Source of the DNA: Adiantum capillus-veneris
Taxonomy: Eukaryota; Streptophyta; Polypodiopsida; Polypodiales; Pteridaceae
Reading direction: 5' to 3'
Assembly (NCBI GenBank): GCA_014529385.2
Contig: CM043951.1
Location: 110,250,469-110,314,468 of the forward strand
DNA length: 64,000 nt
A program made the translations under genes and the position numbers. Positions 10,064-21,600 of the stretch are shown piece after piece. The notes under the pieces were generated by a model. That model had not been told where the DNA came from and ran no database searches. It saw only the letters and a program-made list of their open reading frames with translations. Each line of letters opens with the position of its first letter. Within the stretch, counting starts at the first letter, position 1.

Positions 10064-10352
10064 GAAAAGAAGAAGGATGCAACGAAAGCTAAAGCAAAGG
10101 GTCCGGCCTACAAACTCCAATCTGAGAGGCGGCTGTTGATCTCAAAAAGGTTTTGGAAGAGAGGATTTTGAACAATAAGGTGGAATTTACCCTAGGTAGT
10201 TTCATGAGGAAATAATTGATATCATAAAGAGGAAGCGGCAGTCTCTTACTGAATCCATCCATGTACAAGGTAAAGAAGAGACTTTAAATGCACAGGGTGT
10301 ACAGATCTATGGCGAGCAAGGTGAAGAAACTCTTGTTGGATGCTACAAGTCT
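10064..10352 (+). pseudogene. Retro-1 gag-protease linker, right half after CACTA-1
   Basis: Continuation of the interrupted Retro-1 frame. The Lys-rich start (KKKDATKAKAKG) is followed, after frame changes near 10120 and 10200, by readable pieces (DLKKVLEERILNNKVEFTL; IIDIIKRKRQSL) leading into the protease. It is broken by indels and not functional. The link to the left half is supported by direct adjacency once the transposon is removed. Confidence 0.6.
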
Positions 10353-10899
10353 ATGGGAGGAGTAAAACACGTTCGCTTCTTGGATGATGAAGATGAAGTC
10401 GAGACCACTCACAAGAGTTACTACTTGAAGAGTCACTGGGCAAGAGCAACTACTGAGACCTTGGTAAAAGTGGGAGACTTAGAAGAGCCATACATTGCTT
10501 TGATAGATCATGGGTCAGAAATTAACCTCATGTCAAAGAGTCTTTATCAAAAAGGAAAATGGCCAATTGGTATAAATCATGGATGGATGATTCGCGCAAC
10601 AAACAACTCATCAAGGGAGCTATATGGAGCTTTTCCAAATGTAAAAGTGACTATAGGGGATGTGAAAGATGACCAGAATTTTTTTTGTATAGGAGATGTC
10701 TACATACCCTCTTATCCTGCGTCAGCCATACATCACTACTACTCGCATGGAAACCAAGGTGATGGACGATGGGTCACCTTATGCTAGGATAAGGAGCAAA
10801 GATGGAAAGTGTGCAGTACAGTTCCTTACTGTTTGTGTGGACCGTGAAAGGAACCGTGAAAGTCTTAGAGAGAAACCCTTGCCAAAAAGAAACAAATAA
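10353..10899 (+). pseudogene. Retro-1 aspartic protease domain
   Basis: Retroelement protease that would cleave the polyprotein. The active-site region reads YIALIDHGSEINLMSKSLY with Asp codon 10507-10509 (D-H-G-S, a variant of D-S/T-G). Downstream, frame 10353-10787 shifts near 10690-10710 into frame 10696-10899. That frame contains YPLILRQPYIT, matching the ILG-type motif before the protease C-terminus (Gly replaced by Arg), then MDDGSPYARIRSKDGK. The frameshift shows decay. It precedes RT sequence, as expected for a pol gene. Confidence 0.7.
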
Positions 10900-11726
10900 T
10901 TCAAGGACTACAGGGATATGAGGGGTTTTGGCCATGTACCATTGTAGAGCGGGATTGCAGTGGTACAAGAAGAGAAAAGTTCTCGCATGATGTATATGCA
11001 AAGGAAACATTTTTTACAAGTTATGTAGGATTATTGGACTATGGATCTATTGCTTTTACAAAGTGTGAGGACTTAAAGCGGGGTGCACGACAACATGTAA
11101 AGATTATACAACCAAGTTTGAAGATGAATGGTTTGCTAGAAGATGATGAATGCATTGCAGGTGTGTTTGATGAGTGTTCGTTTGTGGATACTATGCAAGA
11201 CTTGGAGTCTTTAGTGAATTTCAATTTGCGTATGGGAAGTGAGGTCGTGAATCTCTGCTCAGTAGAAATGTACAAAGTCATTTAGGATTTCAAAAATACT
11301 CAAGGTATTGATGTACGAGTGGAGACCAAGCACAAGTTTATGGCAAGGAAAGTGAAACCAGTGGCATTACCTCTACCAAAAGACTGTACGGATAAGATGG
11401 ATCAAGCTGCTTTGCAACCTAGTCTTCGTGAGCCAATCAGGATTGGGCATAATTTTACACGGGATTCTTTGAAGGAGTTAAAGATTGGTTGCAAGGATAG
11501 TTTCACAAAGGTTGAAATATGTTTTGAAGGAATGCTTGCCAACCATGGGAAGGCTTTTGCATTTGAGCCGCATGAGATAGGGTGTGTTGATTTATCCATT
11601 GTTTCTACTATGGTGTTCTTCACTAACCCTCATGTACCTTGGAACTTGAGGCCTATTCCAGTTCCAAAGGCCCATTTGACAAAACTCATTGAGTTGCTTA
11701 ATGAAAAGATCAAGATGAACTTTTTG
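10838..11726 (+). repeat. Retro-1 tandem duplication, copy A
   Basis: About 890 bp starting at GGACCGTGAAAGGAACCGTG and repeated from 11727. It contains two readable frames: 11034-11285 (NGLLEDDECIAGVFDECSF) and 11319-11717 (HGKAFAFEPHEIGCVDLS, WNLRPIPVPKAHLTKL). The second resembles the N-terminal part of retroelement reverse transcriptase just before the fingers domain. Copy B is at 11727-12117 plus 12946-13425, and differs by many substitutions, so the duplication is old. Confidence 0.75.
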
Positions 11727-12117
11727 GACCGTGAAAGGAACCGTGACACTCTTAGAGAGAAACCTTTACGAAGACATACAAATAATTCAAGGACTACAAT
11801 GATATGAGGGGTTTGGCCCTGTACCATTGTAGATTAGGATTGTAGTGGTACAAGAAGAGAAAAGTTGTTGCATGATGTATACACAAAGGACAAGTTTTCT
11901 ATATGTTTTGTAAGATTAATAGACTATGAATCCATCTCTTTTACAAAGTTTGGAAACTTGAAACGGGGTGAATAACATGTAAATAGTGTACAAAAAGGTT
12001 TGAGGAAAAATGGTTTGCTAGAAGAAAATGAATGCAGTATAGGTATGTTTGATGAGTTTTCATTTTTGGATATCATGCAAGACTTGAAGTCTTTAGTGGA
12101 TCACAATTGGTGTATTC
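11727..12117 (+). repeat. Retro-1 tandem duplication, copy B (left part)
   Basis: Starts GGACCGTGAAAGGAACCGTG like copy A and stays alignable to about 12117 (for example GGTTTGCTAGAAGA, CATGCAAGACTTG), where a TIR insertion interrupts it. The reading frame is broken by several stops. Confidence 0.75.
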
Positions 12118-12307
12118 ATTAGATAGAGAATGGGGTGTATAAAGGCCTCTTTAGTTGGCAATTTAGGGGATTCAAACCTTTGATATTTAGAAATCAATCA
12201 AAGGACAACTTTTGAATCCAAACAAGGAAAATGGCTAGTTTATTTAAATTCAAAAAATTCCCCAAAATGAGATTTAAAATATAGCAACCATATCATGTAA
12301 CATATCT

Positions 12308-12593
12308 GGGTGAAAGCATGTTAACGTGTCACGCTTTTTGTGCTAGTTAGCATTTTTAAGTTAGCACATCTTTAAAAAGTTGGGCATCCGATAAATTTTC
12401 TATAAATAATATAAAATTTTTCGGGGGTTGTACATTTGGATTCCTTGTTTCAAGAGCTTTCTACCGATATGTCATACATCATAAGTCTTGGAGATGTAGC
12501 TCATGTTATTATACTAGTTAGCATATGTCAAAATTGTGCTACTTAGCATTGTCCGGTACATGAAAAAGTGTGACATGTTAACATGCTTTCACC
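12308..12593. mobile_element. MITE nested in the TIR element
   Basis: About 285 bp with 30-bp terminal inverted repeats differing at two positions: left GGTGAAAGCATGTTAACGTG (from 12309), right end the inverse of GGTGAAAGCATGTTAACATG (to 12593). It is flanked by TATCT at 12303-12307 and 12594-12598, a candidate 5-bp target duplication. Inner GCTAGTTAGCA / TGCTAACTAG segments are also inverted. No coding capacity. Confidence 0.75.
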
Positions 12594-12749
12594 TATCTAT
12601 GGAAAGATCTCAATGTGTAGATCACAAATCTATAATCTGCACTTAAATCAAAGTCATATGTAAGATTTGTGGGAGACCAAAAGTCATAAAATCCTTCACC
12701 CCCTTATTTTGGGGGGAAAGTGCATCGTTTGTCCAATCTTACACATCCA

Positions 12750-12927
12750 CCATTCTTGCACACATGGCATCCATGCACCTACTTTTCAAATGTTAATCAC
12801 TTCCATAATCTTATGGCAAATAAAGAGGCTCTCTCGAACCATTCTTGCACACATGGCATCCATGCACCTACTTTTCAAATGTTAATCACTTCCATAGTCT
12901 TATGGAAAATAAAGAGGCTCTCCCGAA
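12750..12927 (+). repeat. 89-bp tandem pair
   Basis: Two adjacent copies (12750-12838, 12839-12927) starting CCATTCTTGCACACATGGCA and ending in AATAAAGAGGCTCTC. They are almost identical. The short open frames over them are byproducts. Confidence 0.9.
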
Positions 12928-12945
12928 CCCCATCCTCATCCTAAT

Positions 12946-13812
12946 GTAGAAATGAGGTTGTGAAAGTATGCTCTATAGAAATGTACAAAGTCATATAGGA
13001 TTGGAAATGCTCAAGGGGTTGAAGTATGAGTGGAGACTAAGTATAAGTTTGTGGCAGAGAAAATGAAACTAGTGGCATTACCTCAACCAAAAGATTACAA
13101 GGATTAAATGGAGCAAGTTGCTTTGCAAACCTAGTCATTGCGACCCAAGCATAAATTTGCAAAGGATTCCTTGGAGTTAAAGGTTGGATGCGAGGACAGT
13201 TTGCTAAAGACTAAAATGATGTTTTTTGAATAAATACTTGCCAAACGTGAAATTACTTTTGCATTTGAGCCACATGAGATATGGTGTGTTGATCCTTCCA
13301 TTGTTGCAACTATGGTAGTCTTCATTAACCCTCATGGACCTTAGAACTTGTGGCCTATTCGAATTCCAAAGGCTCATTTTCCCAAACTCATTTAGTTGCT
13401 TAATGAAAAGATCAAGATGGGTTTTTTGGATCCTTCTTGTGCTCTATATTCAAAGAGAGGGCTCACAACAACAAAGAAAAAATGTTATTTATGCTTTATC
13501 CAGGATATACAACCTGTGAACAAGGTTACAATTAGGATTGTGGGAGCAAGGCCAGTTATAGGTGAGTTTTAGGGAAGGGAAAAATATTCTATGGGGGATT
13601 TATACTCAAGGTATGATCAATTTCAACTAGCTATGAAAAGTAGGGACTTGACTACCACAAGGACACATTTGGGATTGGTAAGGATGTGCACCTTATCGCA
13701 AGGAGCAACTAATTTAGTTGCACATATGATGAATGGTATGAGCAAAGTCTTACGTGACTTCATACATCAAATTATGATGCCCTTTTTTTGACAATGTGAC
13801 AATCGAAGGATT
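12946..13812 (+). pseudogene. Retro-1 reverse transcriptase remnant (copy B)
   Basis: Resumes copy B and runs further into RT than copy A. At 13591-13791 it reads GDLYSRYDQFQLAMKSRD and GLVRMCTLSQGATNLVAHMM, which match the conserved RT palm segments (D-x-x-x-G/R-Y-x-Q and the M-P-F-G-L-x-N-A-P region). A 7-T run (13783-13789) shifts the frame just before the YxDD-equivalent site, which reads F-F-D-N (Asp 13790-13792, Asn 13793-13795), so the second catalytic Asp is lost. Similarity to RT ends about 13812. Many stops upstream. Non-functional. Confidence 0.65.
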
Positions 13813-14194
13813 TGATGTAAGTGATAAAAGATCTAGCTTTGATAGTGAATACAAAAAAATCATGGAGTATTGGAAGCAGAAAAATGATGTTTGGTCAGCT
13901 AAGGTGTTCTTTACAAGAAGAATACCACCTGCAAAAGGTGACAGAGATGAAACTATCATTGAAGACGCAAGTGACACAAGCCACCGCAATGAAATGAGAA
14001 GAGCCCAAATACAAGAGATCTTGGCACAGAAGCTTACACCCATTGAAAGCATGAAGGCATCACAATTGAACACTTTAGCTAGGCAATTGGGTTGTAACAC
14101 AAAAGGAGTTTTGAAGGCAGCCACAACAAAGGCTTATATAAATAAGGTGAAAGCTGAGAACAATCTTCTAAGGCTGGATAGAAACCAACCCTAA
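13790..14194 (+). CDS. Unidentified open reading frame fused to the RT remnant
   Basis: I do not recognise this frame of about 130 codons (ATG-type start 13796 would be ATG-less; the open frame enters from the RT remnant). It is hydrophilic and Lys/Glu-rich. About residues 95-125, KASQLNTLARQLGC...GVLKAATTKAYINKV has the spacing of a SAP-like helix-turn-helix, but this is weak. It ends TAA at 14192-14194, followed by GGTACTAGTGACATG. An AG acceptor-like TTCATGCAG lies at 14280-14288, with a further short open stretch to 14396, so this could be the last part of an intron-containing gene. No neighbour indicates function. Confidence 0.3.
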   Translation, partial: DNVTIEGFDVSDKRSSFDSEYKKIMEYWKQKNDVWSAKVFFTRRIPPAKGDRDETIIEDASDTSHRNEMRRAQIQEILAQKLTPIESMKASQLNTLARQLGCNTKGVLKAATTKAYINKVKAENNLLRLDRNQP

Positions 14195-15099
14195 GGTACT
14201 AGTGACATGTCATATATTCTTGTTACACATGCTTGAACACTCATGTGCATGGTATCTAACAAATCTTTCTTTTTATTCCTTCATGCAGGATCTTACAAAG
14301 GATACTACTAGATGGAGCTCAATCAATAGAGATTTTGATATTTTTGCTCAAAATAATGAAGCAGTCACCTACATTTTTTGTTTATCAATTTCTTGAGAGA
14401 CTTTATTTTAATTTGTAATCATCAAATGAAATGAAAAGTATCCTTCTTATTAAGATTGCTGATCTTTTTCTTGTTCAAAACTTTCAATTGTGATTTATAG
14501 TTTTGTTAGCATGAGATTGTGCTTTTTTAGTTTGAAAAAAACTGTCAAAGATCCAAGTCTTTTTTACTTTACTTAAGTTATTAATTGTGAAAGATCCAAG
14601 TCTTTTTGCTTTACTTAAGTTATTGATTGTCTATGTAATAGTCCTTAAAACAATATCGGATGGCTTTCTTGCTCCCATGTCTCACATTGGTCTTTAGGTA
14701 AGACAAGTGGTGACCTTGAAAGTATGGTCTCATATCTCGATCAAGTGAAGAGACATGAAGCTTAAATATCACTACTATGTATCTAGTGTTAAACTCCATC
14801 GAGACAAAGATACTAGAGTGTCAAATTGTAGTCTAGTTTAAGTGAAAATCCATTTGAGCTAAGGTAAAACTTATAGTGCCTCATTTTTCTAGGATTCTAC
14901 CCCATCAAGGAAGTTAGAATCTAGCACAAACCAATTAAGACTCTTTTGGATCCTAGATAGGACAATTCGTGGAGCTTAAGAAACTTATTATTGAGTTAGA
15001 GTCTAGTTTAGATAAGCAAAAGATCTTCAAACCAGCACTTGAATTTCTTACTATTCAATATTCAAAGTCCCTTGAGGCTAACAAATTACATACCTACTT
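14195..15099. other. Unassigned AT-rich spacer
   Basis: No gene recognised. It contains a ~41-bp imperfect tandem pair (GTGAAAGATCCAAGTCTTTTT...CTTTACTTAAGTTATT) at about 14545-14630. The right part (CTCCATCGAGACAAAGA, CTAGTTTAAG) resembles stretches near 28630-28700, suggesting it belongs to the same large repeat unit as the array that follows. Confidence 0.45.
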
Positions 15100-16588
15100 G
15101 TAACCTAACTAATGAGTAAGTATATAGATCTAAGCAAGTATATATAATGAGTCTTCAATCTAATAAACCAAGGGAAGAGAGTAGGAAGGTCCACTACTTG
15201 TCCAAGCTCAGCTTTAGACAACATAGAAAGATGCTAGTTCTACTAATTGTCTAATTATAGGCATGGAGAAATGATAGAAGGTTGACCACTTGTCCAACCT
15301 ATCATATCTAGTAAGATGGGAGGTTTGGCCTTAAGATTCACCATGTAACCAACCTATACATCATTGTATTATGAAGAGTAGAAAAGCAAAGCTCCACCAC
15401 TTGTCCAAGCTAGTTCTAAAATCCACATGGAGATAAGCAAGCTCCACCATTTGTCGAATCTCTCTTCCATTAAAACGTGAAAAAACTCAGCTATGTTGTA
15501 TAGGGGGGACTTTTTTCCAAGGTCCACCACTTGTCCAAGCTAGGATCCATTAAAACATGGAAATAAACAAAGCTCCACCACTCGTCCAACCTTTAGAGTT
15601 GCAAAGTGTATGGGTTGTCTAAACTAGGTATGGGAAAATAATTGAAGGTCCACCACTTGAAACATGGAGCGAAGCAAGCTCCACCATGTCTCCAATATGC
15701 TAGACTCCATTGAAACACCCTAAACCCATGATATTTTGTACATAGGGGATGTACATTCAAGGTCCACCACTTGTCCAACCTAGTATCCCTAATAGCTTGT
15801 AGGTTTGGTCTCAAGATTCACCACTTTTCCACTCTATGTCATTGTATTAAAAAGGACTGGGTGTTAAGGTCCACTTGTCCAACCTATAAGGTTATATTTT
15901 AAATGGTTTTTTTTCTCACAACTTGAACTACCCATGATATGTTATACATGGAGTTTTGTTTCAATGTCCGCCACTTGTCCAAGCTAACTCTATTGAAACA
16001 TATAGAGAACCAAAGGTCCACCACTTGTCCAAGCTAGGCTATATTGAAACATGGAGAGAAGGATGCTCCACCATTTCTCCAAGATAGGCTTCATTGAAAC
16101 ATGGAGAGAAGCAAGCTCCACCATGTCTCCAAGCTCGGATCCATTTAAATACCCTAAACCCATTTTATTTTGTACATGGGGGGTTTTATTTCAAGACCCA
16201 CCACTTGTCTAACCTATTATCCCTAGTAGCACGAGTGGTTTGGTCTCAAGATACACCACTTGTACACTCTATGTCATTATATTAAGAAGAACTATGTATT
16301 AAGGTCCACCACTTGTCCAACCTATAAGGTTATATCTTAAATGATATCCTTTCTCACCACTTGAAATGCCCATGATATGTTTTACATGGGGGTTTCATTC
16401 CAAGGTCCACCACTTGTCCAAGCTAACTCTATTCAAACATAGAGAGAAGAAAAGGTCCACCACTTGTCCAAGCTAACTCTATTTAAACATAGAGAGAAGC
16501 AAAGGCTCACCACTTGTCAAAGCTAGGCTCCATTGAAACATGGAGAGAAGTAACCTCCATCATTTTTCCAAGATAGGTGCCATTCAAA
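15100..16588 (+). repeat. CCACCACTTGTCCAA satellite-like array, block 1
   Basis: Sub-repeats of about 50 bp, each centred on (AAGGT)CCACCACTTGTCCAA followed by variable tails such as GCTAGGCTCCATTGAAACAT or CCTATAAGGTTATATCTT. The left part (15100-15480) is paralogous to 30400-30622 plus 31966-32100, and it contains the uninterrupted TTAA site (15331-15334) used by the TIR element there. It ends where the gypsy element inserted (16589) and continues at 25365. Confidence 0.9.
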
Positions 16589-18198
16589 TGTCATAAAATC
16601 TAATTTCTAACTAACCCAAATGATTTTCTCATATTAAATTGATCACTTAATGTGGGAGAATAAACGGGAACAAGTGTTAAGATATAGGTATGTGCTTATA
16701 GATCTATCTCAACACGGGGCCAATGGTAAAGGGGCCCAAAAGGGAGATAGTCTATCAAAGAGCAAGGCTAACCAATGGAGCATAAGACCTTAGGGTTAGC
16801 TTCATTGAAGACCTCCAATAAATGTGTGTAAAAGTCCTTTGACCTTAAGTAAGCTAGGGCTGAGCTTGAGGTGGGAACCCGGCCCAAGCTCGAGGTGCTT
16901 GTCATGCTTGAGGTGTTTTTCATGCTTGAGGTGCTTGATTAAGATGCTTGAGGTGCTTGACTGGCTCCATGCTTGAGGTGCTTGACTTGCTGCATGATTA
17001 AAGTACTTGAGGTGCCTTGAGAAGCTTGCCTGAGATGCTTGTGGGAACACCCCCTAGTTCAAGTGCTTTGTCATGCTTGGTGAGTAAGGTGCTTGATCAC
17101 CTAAAAGTCAAAAGCATTCCTACAAGAGGGGGGGCGAGCCCTTTTCCTAGGGGCTAGAGAGAGAACACCCACTCACACACACAAGGAAAGCCCAACTTGA
17201 AGAGGCAGCAAGGACACATGTCAGGCCCCTACCCATGTTACCTTCATGTGTTGCTTGAAGCCTATTGGCTAGGCTTCAAAGGGGTCCAATGATAAATTAC
17301 ATGAATTATCTAATTGTTTTAGCATTTATCAAGTCCTCTCTCTCAAAGGGGAAAGGGGGACACTTGTCCCAAGGCTACCCATGTTGCTTGTAATGGCTCT
17401 TGCTTGTGATTGGCTAGGCCTGGAGGGGTCCAATGAGCTTCAGGCATGAGCTACAAGGGGGGGTCGACCCACGCAAGCTAGGGGGGTTCCTAGGGGGTAT
17501 ACTCACCCACACACACTCACAAGCACTCTCTTTTTTGTGTGATATGCAAAGTGCAAGAGCTCCCTCTCCAAGCAAGTAGAGGTTGAGAGCCTACACCAAC
17601 ACTCTTGGCTATGGAGTGCAAATCCAACCAAGAGCCATGCTTCAATGCTTAAGCTTGCCACATCCTTCTTCTTCATTACTATGCTATTATGTATGCTAGC
17701 AACAAGAGTATGATAAGTGAGGAACTAATTCTTTCTCCTATGAAATGTTTCTTCTTCCTCTTCCCTACCCTCATTCCCTGCTAGCTCTCTCCACCTTCGA
17801 AGGTGTTTGAGGTCTTGGGACTGAGGCTTGGGATAGTTAAAGCTTTCTTCAAGTTTATGTTATGTTTGTGGTGCATGAAGCCTTCCATCTTCATGGCATC
17901 ACCTAGGTCACAAGGAACACAAAGACTGTATTGTAACAAGTCTCTCTTTATGGGAGAAATCATAATACAAATGCCTATTGGAGGGGGGACCGGCTCCACA
18001 TAGATCCGGTCCTCAATTGTTGTCATGTTCTCTAAACTCTCTCTCTTGCAAAAGTATTGTCTATGCCAAGTTAACTAATTGCTATGATTATGTTGCTATC
18101 TTCAATTATGTCTACCCGCTATGCTCACAAAATCATTTCTTGAAAGTACTCTCATTAAATTCCTCTATTCTCAAATTGAATAGGCAAATTCCATTACA
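16589..18198 (+). repeat. Gypsy 5' LTR
   Basis: Begins TGTCATAAAATC and ends CCATTACA. Within it, 16860-17090 holds about nine GCTTGAGGTGCTT-type units. Short open frames in both LTRs (for example minus 17781-18026 and its copy 24947-25192) are identical because the LTRs are duplicates, not because a protein is conserved. Confidence 0.96.
16860..17090 (+). repeat. Intra-LTR CTTGAGGTGCTTG short repeat cluster
   Basis: Irregularly spaced copies of (CATG)CTTGAGGTGCTTGA, mirrored in the 3' LTR at about 24027-24255, where one copy has lost a base and one has changed. Repeats in this part of an LTR may act as enhancer-like elements; that is inference. Confidence 0.8.
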
Positions 18199-18211
18199 TT
18201 GGTATCAGAGC
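18199..18211 (+). promoter_or_regulatory. Gypsy primer-binding site (initiator tRNA-Met)
   Basis: TTGGTATCAGAGC immediately after the 5' LTR. TGGTATCAGAGC is complementary to the 3' end of plant initiator tRNA-Met, the usual primer for minus-strand synthesis. Confidence 0.95.
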
Positions 18212-18613
18212 ATTTGGTTTCTCTTTTCTTGCTTAAGAAGAGAGGTCCTTAAGTAGCCTATAAATGGTTGATGTTGTTAATTATAATAGAGTAAGTGGAA
18301 CTGGGATCTAATACCGGTTTTGTTAAGCCCACTATGTGGGGGATGGTGCACACCTTGGGACCTTTGGACTTAATAATGGAGTCTTTTTAGACTTGCCTAC
18401 GGCTTTACCATTATTGAGCCATAAGAAGTCCGAAAGGAGCTAACCCTTGGCAACTCTGCTATGTTAGACCTACTCCTCTACTCTCTATAATTAACCACTT
18501 TGTGCCGTGGGTGTAGATACTTAAGAGCCGATTTTCAAAGGCTAAGAGGAGTGGCAACTAAGGTTTTGAATTGCCAAAGCATACACTAAGTACATACATA
18601 AAATTTTGTTAAC
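18212..18613 (+). other. Gypsy untranslated leader
   Basis: About 400 bp between PBS and the gag start. No coding match. Presumed to hold packaging/dimerisation signals, which cannot be recognised here. Confidence 0.6.
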
Positions 18614-21600
18614 ATGGCTGACAATAATCAAGAGAGTAGAATGAACATTGATAGCTTTGATTTTGCACATGAAGGTGCTAATGATGATGCTCCCATGTTT
18701 GTGAATTATCTTGTGACTAGGTTGCAACAAGCTATGGGCAACCCTACCTTGCAAGCCGAAGTTACTCAACAACTTCGTGCCTATGGAATTTCCCTTCCTC
18801 TCCAAGAGGAGAGAGAGCTTAGGAGGCCTCTTGAAGAGACCCCCAAAAGAAGACTCTCTCCCATTCGAGAGGAGGAATCCAAAGAGAAAGAAAGCAATGA
18901 AAGTCTAAGTTCTTCTGAAGATGTGGCTCCACGAAGAAGGCGGTCTAGACGATCGCCTACTCCTCCCAAGAGGAAAAGAGCAACCCATAGTCCTTCTCCT
19001 CATCACTCTCAAAGGCAAGAGAGGAAACAAAGGAAGAAAAGGGCTAGGAAGAGGTCACCCTCTTCTCCTTCTTCTTCACCTTCCTTCTCTTCCGATGAAA
19101 GTTATGGCTATTCGCCTAGAGAATACAAGAGGGGAGGGCATCGCAAATCATTTCCTGCATGGCGAAGGTCACAAAAGCTAAAGAAGTTCAAGGAGGGAGG
19201 AAAGAGTATCTCTTTTCTCACCTACGATGGCACCTTTGGTGCTACCGACAAAGTGTTGGCCTTCATCCAGCAATTTGATGCGGCCTTTGGGGACGAGGGC
19301 TTCACAGAGTCCTCCAAGCTACGCCATGTAGCTATGCACTTCCAAAAATCAGCTCGTCAATGGTGGGCTAGCCTTCGTGGCAATGGAGAAGCCCCAAAGA
19401 CATGGAAAACTCTACGAGTTTCCATCATGAAGAAATTTCTTCCAAGCGATACTAAAGATAAAGTTCTTACCGAATGGCGCGGCTTGAAGCTCCTCTCTCA
19501 TGAGTCTATCAACAAGTATGTAGATAAGTTTTGGGATTTACATCTCAAAGCTACTGTCTTTCAAAAGATAGACTTTGCCGAGCAAAGACAGCAATTCTGT
19601 GCGGGATTACCTGAAGAGATGGCCGAATATATCAACTCTCAACGGCCCGGTACTATTACCGAAGTAATCCACCACACCATGGTTGCTTCACGCATCAATT
19701 TCCATCAAGGGGCTAGACGTAATGTCAAGCCCATGGAAAACAAAGATAAAAATGATGCAAAGGGGAAATCCAATGCTCAAAATAATTCCCAAGGCACTTC
19801 CAGCAACAACAACAACAATCGGTCCAAGGAGAAGGGAGTTTACAAAGGTAAAAACAAACTCTCTCCTGAAGAGCTTGAAGCTTTTCGCAAGGACCATAAG
19901 TGTTTCAAGTGTGGGGAGCAAGGACATGGCTATCGTTCTTGCCCCAAGAAGAATACTCGCAATGAGACTCCTAGGGCTTCCACCATCGAAGCTCCAAAAG
20001 AGGATGCTCATTGCAAAGGATCATCACTCTCCTATGCTTGGGGAAAGGTACGAGAGCATGATGCCTTCATCTTGTTTGACCCTGGCTCTACTCTCAACTT
20101 CATATCAATAGAGTTGGCCACCAAGTTGGGCATTCAAGCTTTTGAGATGGGAGATATAGTAACAGCTGATGCAGCTTTCAAGGGACAACAAGCCTCCGTT
20201 ACTCCCTTGATTGGGAAGTTGAGGCTTCATGTCCAAAGCTATGTCGACAAAGAAGACTTCTTCATCTCTCCCCTCCAACATCAGGATGTTATCCTAGGGG
20301 CACCATGGTTTGATCGCATGGCTGCCAACATGAAGTTCCCTGAAAGGAGAATTTACTTCACCTACAGGGGAAAGAACATGTATGTAGATGCTAGTGAGCG
20401 TGGTCGCACTATTCCACTTGTAAATCCTCTTTCTTTTGATAAATCAATGAAGAGCTCAGTTTCTGCGTACATGATTTATGTCAAAGAGTCTCTAAAAGCT
20501 AATAATGTTTCATCAAATGAAAATGATAGGAATCAAGAAGAGTTAGACTTGTCTACTTTTCTAAAAGGATTCCAAGATGTGTTCATCGATGATATCCCTA
20601 TGGACCTACCTCCAAAACGAGGGGATGCTGACCATCGTATTGAGCTCCTTCCAGGAAGCTCACCGCCTAACAAACCTCCTTATCGAGTCTCACAAGCTCA
20701 ACAAGAGGAGATCATGAGGCAAGTACAAGAGCTGGTAGACAAAGGGATGGTGAGGCCTAGTTCCTCTCCCTTTTGTTCTCCAGTCCTTTTAGTGCAAAAG
20801 AAAGATGGTACATACCGTATGTGTGTGGACTATCGAGCACTAAACCATATCACTATTAAAAACAGATTTCCCGTACCTCGGGTAGAAGATCTGTTTGATA
20901 AGCTACAAGGCTCTACCTACTTCAGTAGGATTGACCTTAAGAGTGGCTATCATCAAATAAGGATAGTGGATGAGGATATCTTAAAGACCGCGTTTCGCAC
21001 AACATTTGGTCTTTATGAATATCTAGTCATGCCTTTTGGCTTGACTAATGCACCAGCTACGTTCAATCGTTTGATGGAGAAAATTTGTAGACCATATCAA
21101 AAATTCAATGGAGTGTTCTTCGATGATATCATCATCTACTCCAAGTCTTTGGAGGAACATAAGCAACATCTCCAAGTGATTTTTCAAGCCTTGAGGGAGA
21201 ACAAACTTTTTCTCAACCAAAAGAAAAGTGAATTCTTCCTTCAAGAGATTCAATATCTAGGCCATATTATCTCTCACGATGGTATTCTTATGGATCCATC
21301 AAAGTTAGAGGTAATAAAATCATGGCCTAACCCAAGGAATCTACATGAGCTAAGAAGCTTTATTGGTATGTGTGCATACTATAGACGCTTCATAGCAAAA
21401 TTCTCTCAAGTGGCAGGACCACTACACGACTTAACCAAGAAGAACGTTAAGTTTGTATGGACTGCTAAGGAGCAAAATGCTTTTGAAAAACTCAAAGAGA
21501 AGCTTACTTCCCAACCAGTCCTCGTGCTTCCGGATCTCTCAAAGCCCTTTGAGGTCCAATGTGATGCTTGTGGTGATTGCCTTGGAGCGGTTTTGCTTCA

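Larger units (their letters stand above)
12118..12945. mobile_element. Putative non-autonomous TIR element inserted in Retro-1 copy B
   Basis: About 828 bp present in copy B but absent from copy A of the surrounding duplication. The left end (ATTAGATAGAGAATGGGGT) and the inverse of the right end (ATTAGGATGAGGATGGGGT) match with few differences, and GCCTCTTTA recurs inside both ends. No transposase is seen. It contains a nested MITE (12308-12593) and an 89-bp tandem pair (12750-12927). Exact target duplication is unclear (GTA may be repeated), so the superfamily is unassigned. Confidence 0.6.

Noticed and set aside
17781..18026. Open frames conserved between 17781-18256 and 24947-25419
   Set aside because: The conservation is only because the two LTRs are copies of one sequence; no protein motif.
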